A stretch of 64,000 bases of DNA, from NCBI GenBank assembly GCA_004794785.1, contig SJOL01008668.1, positions 1,186,037-1,250,036 of the forward strand, given 5' to 3'. The notes under the pieces are model-generated. The model was not told the DNA's origin, did no database searches, and was given only the letters and a program-made list of their open reading frames with translations. The position numbers and the translations under genes were made by a program. Source of the DNA: Opisthorchis felineus. Lineage: Eukaryota > Platyhelminthes > Trematoda > Opisthorchiida > Opisthorchiidae. Below are positions 26,701 through 39,315 of the stretch, one piece after another (position 1 is the first letter of the stretch; the number at the start of each line of letters is the position of its first letter).

Positions 26701-29700
26701 TTTACGGTAGACCAAACGGCAAGGCACAGGAACAGCGGAAGCTCCACATGGACAAGTGCCTCAACGGGTCTAGTGTTTTTCTCCCGCCCAAGGCCAGATT
26801 TCTGAACTACGCCAGACAGTTAACAGCGTGTGACATGACATGTCACTTGCCCAGCACATCCGCCTGTTTGGTTTAATTGGTTCCGTTTTATCATACCGAC
26901 CAGAAGATAACTGAAAACACGTGTTTGACTAGCATATACCTTCCCGAAATGCTGTGTGAGAGTATTTCAGCATCTCACCTACTCATTGAAGGTTTTGTTC
27001 ACGAAATCATGCAGTGAGGGATCTGACCCGGTCGTACGACTCACGGCACGACTGTATCAAAGCTATGACCTCTTTTGGACAGCAGTCTAATTACTCAAAT
27101 ACTTTAAGAACGACTGCAGTGACCGGAATCAAGTAAGTGACAGCGTGTGTTCGTGCATGAGGTCAATTCATGGTTTGACTCGTGTCCCACCTGTCATACC
27201 TATTGTCCGTGAACCAAACCATGGCGACTGAACCCAATTTATCCGTAGTACACAAGTTGACGCAAAAACCCAAAGCCACGAGTTTTTCATCACAGATGGG
27301 ACTCATGAGGACGGACGATCGCACCGGGCTAAATCCACTTTTCCAGAACTTACCCGCCGAATAAGAGCGATCGACCCAAAATGGACTCAAAAGGACTATT
27401 CCAACTGCCCTCGAGCAAGCGAATGCTGTATGCGGAACACAACTGGCCAGAGCATAGGTGACAGAACAACATTAGTGGTCGAACGGACTTGATAATCTGC
27501 ACTTGTCACACGTCTATATTCGTATCCTTGATCTGCCGCGATTGATCACTTAACAATAAACTCAGTTCCAATCGATTTGACTATTCCCGAAAACCCCCTG
27601 CCCAGGATATCAGTAAACCCACCCTCAACCGACATCTTCCTAATAAGGATTCGTTAGTATATTAGTCGTGAAAAAAGCCCGCTAGTAATCCACATGCTAT
27701 GCTATGCCACTTAAAAGAAACAGTGCTGGAAATAAAAAAAATGGAACTGTAAGGTGCTTGAAAACCCAAATGCACCCCTCGTGATGAGAATTTGCTAACG
27801 TATGATGAAGAACTCATGAAGAACACATGATACAAAGGACATATTTGGTAGCCCGCATCGTTCAATTGGTAGCTGCTTTACTCGTTCAACTTAGCCAACA
27901 ACGAATCACGTGATTTCCTCAACAACCTAGAGCGATTCACCAAAAAGTAATCGAAAGCTTATACAGTCGCAGAGATCCACATTTGGAATCCGAAGAGCTT
28001 TGTGATACTCTTATGCCAAACAGAAGCATTCTTTATCAAGTAAACCAAACAATAATAATAATGGCACTTCAGTGGTTTTTTCTCTCAATCCGAATAGATG
28101 ACCACACTTGTGCTGCCAGTAGCGACAGCAGCAATCAACGTTCCAGCTGAGCACCTCAAAGCACAGCAAAAAGAATCGAAAGAAACTGTTAGTGGACATT
28201 TCTGAAGTGGTGAAATCAGTTCGAAGTCTACGCTTACGAATTTGAAAACACGAATCTAACTACACTGAAGCCTATAACCTGTGTCCAACTTGTGGACTAA
28301 GTGAACCATGAGTAACTCCCAAGTAAATCATCTCCAACGTGCAAGAACAACAAAATGAAGGGAAGCGGCATAGTTATGATTTTCAACAAGCAGACCAACC
28401 GACTCACTATGGGAGGACTAGGTGGATTTCGCGTTCGAGCACATCAACGACACCTATACCTCTTGCTACCTCATATGTTCCTGTCTAAAAAGTCACACGA
28501 TGCATACCTCCGAGTTTGCACTACCCTGAATTTTGCACAGAAGCAAAACTTCCCGGTGAACGATAGCTCGGCAAGTGGAGCATATGATCGAACTTCGCTC
28601 CGTTGTATCGAAATTCACAGACACAGAAAACATCCTGAAGAATGTTAGCGTGTTTGAATGAAGAAAATGATGGAATTATGTTGGTTTCTAGATTCATTGG
28701 GTGAATCCAACCGAAAATAATACCAAATGAGGACCCTTGGCAGATAGCTGGTTGAGGTTTGAGTAGCCATTCGAGTTGCAGACTAGAATGCGGCATTATA
28801 AAATCGATGGAGGGGAGAAGACAAGAAAATACTGGTCTGCTCTGCACAATTCAGTTGTAAACCTATTGACCTTAATCGAAGTGACATAATCGGTGTGTAA
28901 TAGAACAGCGGTAAGTCGGTGCTCTTATCAGCGGTAACTTCGAAATGATACACCAGGTAGCATTCAGATAAATCGATGCACACGTATTTGAGAATGAAAA
29001 TAATTTAACATATTCCAACCTGTGGACTAAAGGTTATTGAAAAAGGGTTTGACGCACTGAGCGTGTTTCTGATGATGGCATCTATCAACGGCTCGAACTT
29101 GGTCCAACGTTGCACAATCAGAGTATGACAATCTCCCAAGGACCGACGACCTGACCGCGAGTCCTGTTTACATTTCTGTAGGGGGTTGGCAAGGAAAGAA
29201 GAAGGCATAAAGTGGTCATTGATCCGAAAACGCGAATGGTAACCGCCAGTTAACCATGTGGAAATGGGGTAGCACAGGGGGGTCCATTCCTTTCGTCACA
29301 GAAAAGATTGTTCATGAACAGCATAATATCAGCTGGAAACCATTTGCACGTGAGGCCATTTAACGAGCGTTTGGAAAGATTTGTGTCCAGATAAATTTTC
29401 CGTGGCTAGTTGTGTTAAAAAAGGCATTCGGAACAGAGCGAAGGCAGGTGTTGTGTACGGAATGTGCACGAAGCTAGGTAGCCTGTGGCGCTAGCCAGAT
29501 AACGTTTGATTTAGTCTGAATTCCACCGGAGACAGGAAGGCTTAGAGTCGATTAACACGCGTACAAACGAACAAAGGCACAAAACAGGGATTGTAGCAAT
29601 CAAAGGCAACATGAGCGATTACAGCGCATCCCAGGCGGAATGTCTTACAGGTGGTTTGGGATATGCACTTTGTCCGATATAAAAAAGGGCGGCTAAAACA

Positions 29701-32700
29701 ACAACGTGGTCCGACTCACGAGCACAAAAATAAGGAGTGAGCTGGAACCCATACTACAAAGATAACCGCACAAGAGGAATCGGTCCATTATGATTCAGTT
29801 TGGAAAGGCGTACAAAATCTGAAAATGTTCCAACTATTGGGCTCACAAGATAGATATAGTAATTGACTCACATTACAATCTCCATCTAGTACAGCGATAT
29901 GACTGTGCACATCAGTAGGAAAAGATGGTGCGATGACCTCTCCTTAATGCGACCAAATTTGATTGTTTTTGTATATCGTAGTGGACAGGAGGGATTGCAA
30001 AACGGATAGCCTAGTAAATGGGGGAGATGAGAATGCTCGCAGCCCGGAAAATCAAATTCTACGCCCCAGAGATCTCCGTCAGGGTAACCTACTGTATTAG
30101 GCAAATCAAAGGACTGATTGGGAACAGGTGTTTCTTCATACGAAATTGTCCCGGGTGGGCAGGGTGAATCGTCAAAGTTTCAAGCCAGAGCTTTACAGAA
30201 GGGATCAAGACAATGCCACGGCTGACTGTACCACCATCTGCTTCACCTAATAACCCGGCACTGGAAATCAACGGTTCATTGTCCCACAGCTGGTTAATGG
30301 CAAAAGCACAGGGTAGACAGCTGATAAGCCGTTGAAACACACAGTGAGTCAGCGTTATAACACCCAGCGAAATGACTACCGGTATCTAACCCGAATCACA
30401 TTAATTAATAATAATAACGAATGGGTAATGGATACCGACTTCGGAAGGAGGGTGGGATGTAGTTCGTGCGTGTCGTTATTACCATTAGCCCGCTGGACTG
30501 GTGTTGTCGTTCAAGACTAACCAAAGTGCGGCATCACTGGTTGGCCTAACACCCTAAATAGGAATGTTACCCTCTGAACGCCAGTGATAAAAGTGATCAA
30601 ACAAGAACAGAACTGACGTGGAACAAGAGCCGAGCATTGATGATACGGAAAACTTACTTCGAAAAACGCAGCGACAGGAGGCCAACGGTTGCAAACAACC
30701 AGCTGTTCCCTTATCCGTCGCTGAGCGAACATAAATCCACCGTAGAGTCGAGCCAATGAATCCTGAGTGGTTTTGTCAAACTGCGGAGAAGGAGTGGACA
30801 GAAGACAGTAGAATGATTAATAGAATGCCGCTACAAGAACGGAAAATCGAAATAAAAATGATATTCTACCAAAAGATAAATCAGCCACAGGAGTTTGGAT
30901 TCCACAACAATGGAATACACAAACCAGACTATAGGCAGCGCATAAAGAAATCCAAAACAGCAATAATTCCCTGATGAAGTGCGCTCCGAAGAGACGACTT
31001 TTCTGAAGATTTGCCAACAGCTTACCTCGTCAGAAACGACCGTGTGTTCAACTCTCTAAGAGATACCAGAAAGATTTTTCACGCGCGAGTTTTTCTGTTT
31101 TGTACACTGACTTCGTCAAACACAAAAGGATATAAAGATACTTTCACCAGGTCCACTGACGTCATCAAGTCCCACTAACCGACCATAAATAGCTAATATA
31201 CCCTAAAGCGTAGGGATGCTACGCTATTCTGCTTGATCAATAACTTGTCACACGTCTATCTGGTATCATCATCTCGAGCTGCTTTGCAGTACGATGAGTG
31301 AGAATGTGTTGAGTAATCTCCGTTCGTGTTCTTTAGGTCCTCTGACCGCGCTTTACTGAAACACAAGACAAGGTTGGGGGTAGGAGGTAACAGGAGAGCG
31401 CCACTCACACAGAGTAACGGCCGTTTATGAGGTGGTCTCAGAGTGAAAACAGGTGTGTAATTGAGCATCTTCAAGTTTTGACAAAACCGAGTCAGAGTTA
31501 CATACCAGCACAACACAACAGTGTTCGTGTACTGATAAGTCCGGTAGCCTCCCCCCTGACGATACACTCCTCTGAAGGCAACCACAAGGGCGTTCCAGTC
31601 ACCAACGTGTACAAGACGCTAAGAAGGAAAGGTCAAAAACTACTTTTTCCCGCGGTGTTCTCTCTTTGGGGGATTATTGCGTATGGTCAGAACAGGAACC
31701 TTACTGTTACTTCAGTTATATTCCAGCCCTACAATTCCATAGCATCAGGTATGCTAGAGATACATAAAGCTTTGCATTCTTGCCAGCAAACTATCATCCA
31801 CTTCCATACTGAATGCACGTCAACTTGCTTCGAGCGAAATGTGTTAACCAGATCTAAATGCGTCGGTCGTTCGACAGCCTAGTTTTTCATATGGCGGGGT
31901 GCTGTTCAGAAGGCTGATTACGATCAACAGCACAGTGCTTGCGCAAAACGCATCAAACTCGTGGCATCTAGTCAGAATGGAAAACAGGGGATTCAAGCAC
32001 AAGCACCAGCCACAAGTAGGACAGGTAGGACACATCTGTGGTGCAAGTGAAAACTGAACAAATGGCAAAGATTGCCTGAATGAATGGTGGAGAATCAAAG
32101 GTAAGCGTACCTTGAATGTCAACACATAAATCAGGCGAAAAGAAAATAGACTACAACGAAATTTACTACTTGCCAACCGGACGAGTGGTTCATTAATTTA
32201 GCTACCCCGGAAGGTTCGTGGTGCGAACCTAACCCTGGTTTTCGATTGCCCTTGTCTAGGGTTGGACACTCTGGCAGTATCTAAGGCTTTGTGCTTCCTA
32301 CGGGTTGCAGGGTAGCTATGCCGTGTGCCGCAGCTGAACGATTTATTTACTTTACTTGAAAGCACTTAAAATTCACGCGTCAACTTGAATGTTACGACCA
32401 CACATCAGAAAACCAACTGGACAAAGCGAGTTAACTGAGTGGTAGCCTTCAATTCAGGAACGAAGATTGTAAAGGTAATCAGGATGGGGGCCGACAACCA
32501 ACTCGGAGCATTCCATAGGTGGCGAAACAGGCAGGCGACGCAGGGAATCACAAGAAGGAATACAAAAAACCTGGCAAACGCAACTTAACACCTAGTACAT
32601 GAAAACTGGCAACCTGAGTGTACATGGAATTGGGACACCGTACAACTGTTACATTCTTATTGGAAATCACCAGCACTGCGCATCCCACGAGTCTCAAGGG

Positions 32701-35700
32701 CAACCCGAGCCTGAGACCTTACGCCTACTAGTGGAAGACTAAAACGTTCGGCCAGAAGCGGCTGAGAAACAGCGTGAGTAACTCGCACTTAGACAGGAAT
32801 TCTAGACCTCATACGACCAACAAACTTTAAGTAACTCGGAACGAAGAATAAGCCACACGACGTGTAAGCCTTCTATCTCAGTGACCACATGATGTGGACT
32901 GCGTGAGCTAAGGATGTAGCACTGTATGCTGTTCAAGAATGAGTCAATCCCAGTGGTGACCAGTCGCTCGTGGAGGAACGGTTTAGACCTCGACTGGGAG
33001 CCAGGAGGTCGCGCGTAAGAATCACCAAGGAGGTTAGTGAGATGCACAGTGCTCATCAGCATAGATTGATTTCACTAACAGGACGAAATCTCGACTGAAA
33101 TTTCCAAATTTTATCACACTGTGAACAAAAGTGAAACAGTTGTAGGCGAAAGGCTGTTGAAAAATTTCACACATATAATTAGCCAACCTTGGCAAGTTGT
33201 TCAGAAAATTATACGTCTGTGTTCAAAATCTCTCTTAATAGTTATTCACAGACCCGTGCTTCCAAGAGTGGTTTTCTTCGGTTGCATTTTAGCACTAAAT
33301 AAATGCAAACTCTTGATCCTACTAGCAGACAAGGAGAAAATTAAGACCAGGGAATTGCCGCCTAATCTGCCTTTCATCACGATTCCGTCAAAAAAGAGGA
33401 AGTAAAAGGGGGCTAGTTCCAATAAAACAGAACGCGTAGCATTTTGGTGCGTCCGTTAAACCTGCTGATGAATCTGTTCAGAAATGCACACGAAAAGGTT
33501 GAACTCACGTATGGCATCGACAAAAACCAGACATCCGCGAAAACTATGCTACTTAGGGAAGTGTAAATCTTCAAAATCGGTGACCAATTACCTTACCTTC
33601 GGCGATAAGTAGAAAGCACACGGAAAGACGCGGCTTTGGGTGAAATTAGTACCTTACGGTAGGTTGGTAAATTAGAACTTAGGGGAGCAAGAAAAGCAGG
33701 CAAACGTGACCAATGCTTATACTGGTGAAGTTTTGGAAAGCTTAGCTCAGTGACTTCGTGGAACAGAATACAAGGTGAATTCGAATCCACGGATGAGCAC
33801 CTCTCACGTCGGAGGATAACGGTTGATGAATAAAAAAATCAGTATTTGTTGGACTCATTGTGACGAGTGCGCGTCTGCGGTTCGGAAATTAGACTGATAA
33901 GCCGCAGAAAACAAAAATCGAAGTCACTATAAAGAGAGCAAGTTTAAATCTCGGATAATTCGAGTAAAAATTTCTTGAACTCCAGCTACAGTGCTGTGGG
34001 TTAGGTGACAGTCAGAATGATAGGCGGACAACTGCGGTGGCAAACGCTTGAATGAGGCCCAGTCAGTGATCAAAACGTCCCCAAGTGCAGCATATACTTT
34101 ATTCAAGGGTTTTGTAGATGCACCTCACGACTGCCAGTAGCAATCAATGGATCCCATCCCAAGCCTACTTGATATGGTAAAAGGCAAAGACACACAAACA
34201 ATTTATCGATTGCTTAAGTGACCAGAACAAACGGTTATTGAATGCTTGACATCTAGATAACGATATATTTGCTATATGCCATGCTGCATTTCTTCAACAG
34301 ACACCACAGCTTCAGTACGTGTTAAAGGCATTCTTTTGAGAACTTCGCTCGCAGTTCAACATAAAACTCGGGTTTTGTAAATTACCAGTTATAATAGGAT
34401 TCAGCTAAATGAATGGCGGTCGTTATTGCCGTCGATGGACACCTCGCTGCTTCACCGCATAACTGACGTGGTAATAAGGGCCAGCCATTCGTGATTGTGA
34501 AGTCCCCGTATCCTGTATCACTTCTTCACTTTGCTGCCTTCTCCCCCAGTAGTGCGCGAGATAATGCACACGGCCGCAGAGGATTCATATGTAAATTCCT
34601 CTATACATTTTCTAGAACTATAACCATCTGTCTGTCCTAAGGAGCAAAGGTGTACCATTTCAGTTTACCTAGCTAGTTAATTACGGATCTGTGATTTAAT
34701 CACCCACAGCTACATTTCAATACTCCTTATAGACAAAATATTCGTTTTCGCTCGAAAAGTATGCCATCCAAAGAGGGGACGGATCGAGTTGGAAGTGATG
34801 AAGATTAATCCCATCAATGCGGTCGTTCCTTCCTACCTGCTACGCATCAGATGGCTTCGTCCAGTCATGGATACCCTAATAAGCATGCCCTCAAAGCTCA
34901 GAAGGACATCTCATAGCTTGAACCTCCTGTCTCTCACCGCGAGACAGAGGCTGCTGCTGATCTCAGCTGGATTGCCTAAATCTTAAGCGATTAAATGCTG
35001 AATTCGCCGTGTCTATTCGCTCTGGTGTTACCGAACCAACCGCGTATAGCTGGACGAAAACAAACCTTAGTATGAACCATTTTCATAATCCGATTTTCGG
35101 TCGACCGTTCTCTCGGGTGTTTGAATTTCTCTGTGAGTTACTGCCCTCGTTCGATGATCCCCATACGTAATGCATAGTGAATTCACAAAGAGATAATCAT
35201 TGTTCCTCAAGAAAAAAATGCGCCATAGTAATAATAATTCCCCCGCCAGACCCACTTGAGCAGCGAAGTGATGATGTACTACTGCATTAATCACACGAAT
35301 CCATGTTAATATAACGTGTGCATGCACCCACCATACATCTTGAATTGCATTTAGAAATGATAGGCCACTTGACTCATTCAATGGAAACACACATTACACC
35401 CTAAATTAATGAGTACTATTCATTTTTTTGGTTAAAAATGCTCCCTCTGGGTCACAGACTCAAGATTGAACATTATCGTCAGTGAAAAAAAGATATTCCG
35501 AAGAATGGATCAGGCACAGCATGCAGTCTAAAGTAAACGTTCCTGAATCTGGTGTTTATGTTGAATTAGGGTAAAAAACAGACTGTGCACAGTCCCTTTT
35601 AGAGTCCGCAGCTTAAGTGCCCATTCAACGAGGGAGGTAGAGTGTGTTTGCCATGGGATGGATTAATCTTTGCCGAGTAAAAAACAAGAAGGTAAGTCTG

Positions 35701-38700
35701 TCGTCACTGTCCTGACATTATTCGATCCGAACAACTGACTTAACAACATCAACTCGGGTGGCTTAGGCACGTTCTTGCCGTCTACAATTCGGCCTACTCA
35801 GAGCAATACTTGCCCCGGACTGGCGTTATTGCGAGGTCACTGTTGGCTCTAATGCTAAATGTCTGGGTCTGAAGACTGTACACGGCTTATGCCCCTGGAA
35901 CTAAAATTGGACCGATATCTGCGAAAGCTTTTCTATCGACCATCAAGCATGGGTAACTAAGGTTCGAAACATTCCTAAGCAGATAGCTCACGAAGAGCGA
36001 AGTGATTAGTTAGCAATGATTGCTACAGAGTAGGCTTAGGGTACATTTTTGGAAGGGGTCGAAATACTGTCTGTCATGACCACTGACCTGACCAGGTTTG
36101 GTCATTCCCTTAAACCTGCTCATTATGGAGGTCCGTTGAGCCCGATTCAACTGTGAACGACGTTGTGTTCCAGAATGCACAGCCACTTCCAGTAGTACTT
36201 AAGTAATCATGGATAAGTCTACTTCAATCACATACAAAACGACCTAATGCGGTACAAACACCGCAGTGGGCAACCATCGGCACAATACCTATGTTAGCTG
36301 GTTTGTTCGCTTTAGTGAAAGTTTTGACCAAACAATCACAGCATGAAAGTCATCAAGCAAATGTTCTTAACGAACTAACACTGTTGTGCAGAAAAAAACT
36401 TTCTACTTCATCTCTGTTCAGCTGGCCATCTGAACAGTCTGATGATTTGACGTCACTGTACAAGTATATCGAAATGTAAACTGACCAAATTGGCGCCGAT
36501 GTTGTGCAAACAATAGCACAATGACCAACAATGGGAAATGCGAGCAACTCTGGTGATGACAGGCAGAATAAATTCGTTTGTACCTGTTTGAGCATACCAC
36601 ATTATTTCACTTCCTCATAGATTGGCCGTGAAAAAACATCATCACTACCTTATTCTCTCTGCAGGTCATAAGGAGAGTGATTCAACGAGAAGAAGCCACA
36701 TACTGTCACCGATATATTCCAGACAGATTGGATGTGTGGTTTTCCCAAACATTTTTTTCGTTGCTCAGATAAATCCGTCCGTATAAACTCTCCACAGCAA
36801 CATATAGACAACATATCGTCAAAAATAGATTAGTTTGGCATATTTCAATGGAGCTTTCATCTTGTAAGTGGAGCCAATCTATACTGAAAAACCAAGAAGC
36901 ACTTTACAGTTGTTTCAGCCTTATTGGGAATTATCAGCAGAGCGCATCTCACGAAACTCAGATATCCTCCAACCCATGACCTCCCGGTTAGTAGTTTGAT
37001 GACAACCGTTCGGCCACGAGCGGCTGATCAGCATTATGATTAACTCGCACTCAAGATATAGCGCCGCTTCCCCTTCAATCACGGGATTCACATCACGTGT
37101 TGACTGGCTCCTCGAGTGACGACTTCTCAGACGGAGGATTCAATCGTTGTGTGAATTTTTCTCCGTTCCGACCTACTTATAGTCTTTCAGTAGCGTGTGG
37201 AGATATGGACGTTTTCAATGGATATCTCGCCCTGGTTATGGAGTTAATCTATGCCGAGCGTCACCGGTTCGAGACTGCCTGGAGTGACGTGAGATACGCA
37301 CTGTCGATGATTCTCAAAAACGATGAAACAGCTGTAAAGTGCTTCTCGGCTTTTCAGCGTAGATTGCTTGCAATTAGAGTACGAAATCCCATTAAAACTC
37401 CCAATCTCACACTAAAAATGGCTTAACGAAGTCCGAAACACCGTGAACAAGTAGGAAACCGAAAAACTGGCTGTCACATTCAAATACGTATTGCGGATCT
37501 AAGAGCCAACAGAGAGCCATGTGATCCATGCAGCAAAACGCAATATAGAACAGATTAACGTTCTTCACGAAAAAAAAGATACTGCAGCAGCTAAAAAACT
37601 GGTCTACTACAGCAACCCGAACTTTCTTAAGTACCTGGAAGCCACCCAAACCCGGGTTGGATGAAGGCAACCTAACACAGATGGGGAGTAGATATAGAAG
37701 AGTAAAAAGGACTAAACAAATTGACTCTGCCTTATTCCACGTGACACTCGTACTAAGCACATGGAAAACCAGGTCGCACATCTATCTAGACGGAATGGAA
37801 CTCTACTGCTTTCCACTAGTTTGTAATCCACTAGTCGGAGCATATAGAGGTGTCAGTTGTGATAGCTGAGCTATAGAGAGAAGGCCGAAAGCAACTTGAC
37901 ATGTGCTTTGGATCAAACTCACCAGCTGCGCAAGACAGGCCCCCAAGTGCTTGATCACCTTGTCCTCAGCCTGATCGTGCAAGGCGAGCAACGGTCGGAG
38001 GATCCGCTCATGAGCTCTGATCAATTGATCCAGGCCAGGGAACAGGGCCTCACGTAATTTTGCACTTGTCATCCCCTCAGAAGCGGCATCGTATTGGCTC
38101 GGCTCGAACTCAGGAAACGGGAGCATGTATACGTCACGAACCATTAGCAACATATCCATGTAGCCACGTTCGGAGAATATCAGTTCTGCGTGTGAGGGGA
38201 AAAATCAAGAAATACAATATGGACGGAGGGCGCCATTTGGTTCCTGTATATGAACTCTCGCCCTAGTGTCGTTGATTTTAGAAATGGGCTTCTCAGTCAA
38301 ATTCATCACAAAACTCTATTAATGCGGCAAAGTGACCTCAGTGGAGAAAAACAACCGTTCAATCCTTTACCGAACTTGGTTTTCTAATCCCCTGGTATCG
38401 CGCATTACGCACTATGCGTCCAGCTGCAACACCCTGGTTGTCATGCCACCCGAAGGAAGCACGAGGACTGGGACACTGCCAGGATGCCCGAACCTAGACA
38501 GGAACAGTCAAGATGCAGAGGTTGGATTGGAACCACCGACCCTCAGGTTATAAAGTTCGCGCCTTTTCTACGAAGCTATCTCGAGTACTACGGCTCAGTC
38601 GCAATCAGGTGGTCTGTTCCAACCAAAGTGAAAAGTCCACTAAATTACTCAGCTTAAGCCGCGTATCACCAACGGCTGACGAAGGACGGGACAATCAGCG

Positions 38701-39283
38701 TTGTAAACTATATACTGCATTGTCGATTTAACTGGTGAGAGGGCGACAGAGTAAAAACGAAGGGATTTTCCACAAGCGAATCTAGGGACCAGATTATCGT
38801 CTTGCCACACTTATAGTCCGGATCACAAAAGTTTGGTATCTCCCTCAAATGCATGTTGCTTGTCAATTTTGTTCAATTTATGACTAAAATTAGAAATGAT
38901 TCCATTGGCCATTGAAGCATGATGGTACAGGTATACGATGCACGGTGGTTTCCCATATGAGGTAACTGAGTTACAATCAGAAGTTGTTTCAGGATACCGG
39001 TCTGGAGAAACACGCAGAAAAGTGACCGGTTTACACAACTGCTCCCTAACTTTTGAGATAGTGCGCAAAATAAGCGGATAAAAAACGAGAATGGCCAAGA
39101 CTGGACGTTTATCCGTAGACAGAGTTGTACGCACTTGTTTCGAAATTTTCAATGCGCATTTAGGCCTCTTCAAATGGAAAGAATACATTTACTCTTTGCT
39201 GGGGGGGAGGGGGTAGTGGTAATGATCTGGGTTCTGGTTCGCCCAGCACGCATAAGCTAACAGAAGACGAGAGGGATAAAAAT

Positions 39284-39315
<32 letters not shown>

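Larger units (their letters stand above)
30781..37922 (-). other. RhoGEF intron (7.1 kb) with SINE clusters
   Basis: This lies between the donor 'CAGCTG|GTGAGT' and the acceptor at 30781. I place a SINE A copy at 32165-32345, SINE B copies at 32640-32815 (-) and 32925-33060 (+), and SINE B copies at 36890-37129 (-) and 37250-37400 (+). The 33.1-36.8 kb stretch shows no recognisable element or exon. Confidence 0.6.

Noticed and set aside
30089..30340. 83-codon minus frame as a RhoGEF exon
   Set aside because: It lies between exons that already join directly in phase 0 (30658 to 29175), and no domain pattern is seen.
36353..36600. Minus frames near 36.4 kb as DH exon
   Set aside because: Exon 30658-30780 supplies the missing segment with perfect phase. 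These frames show no DH pattern.
37097..37426. 109-codon plus frame as a gene
   Set aside because: Most of it is SINE family B sequence.
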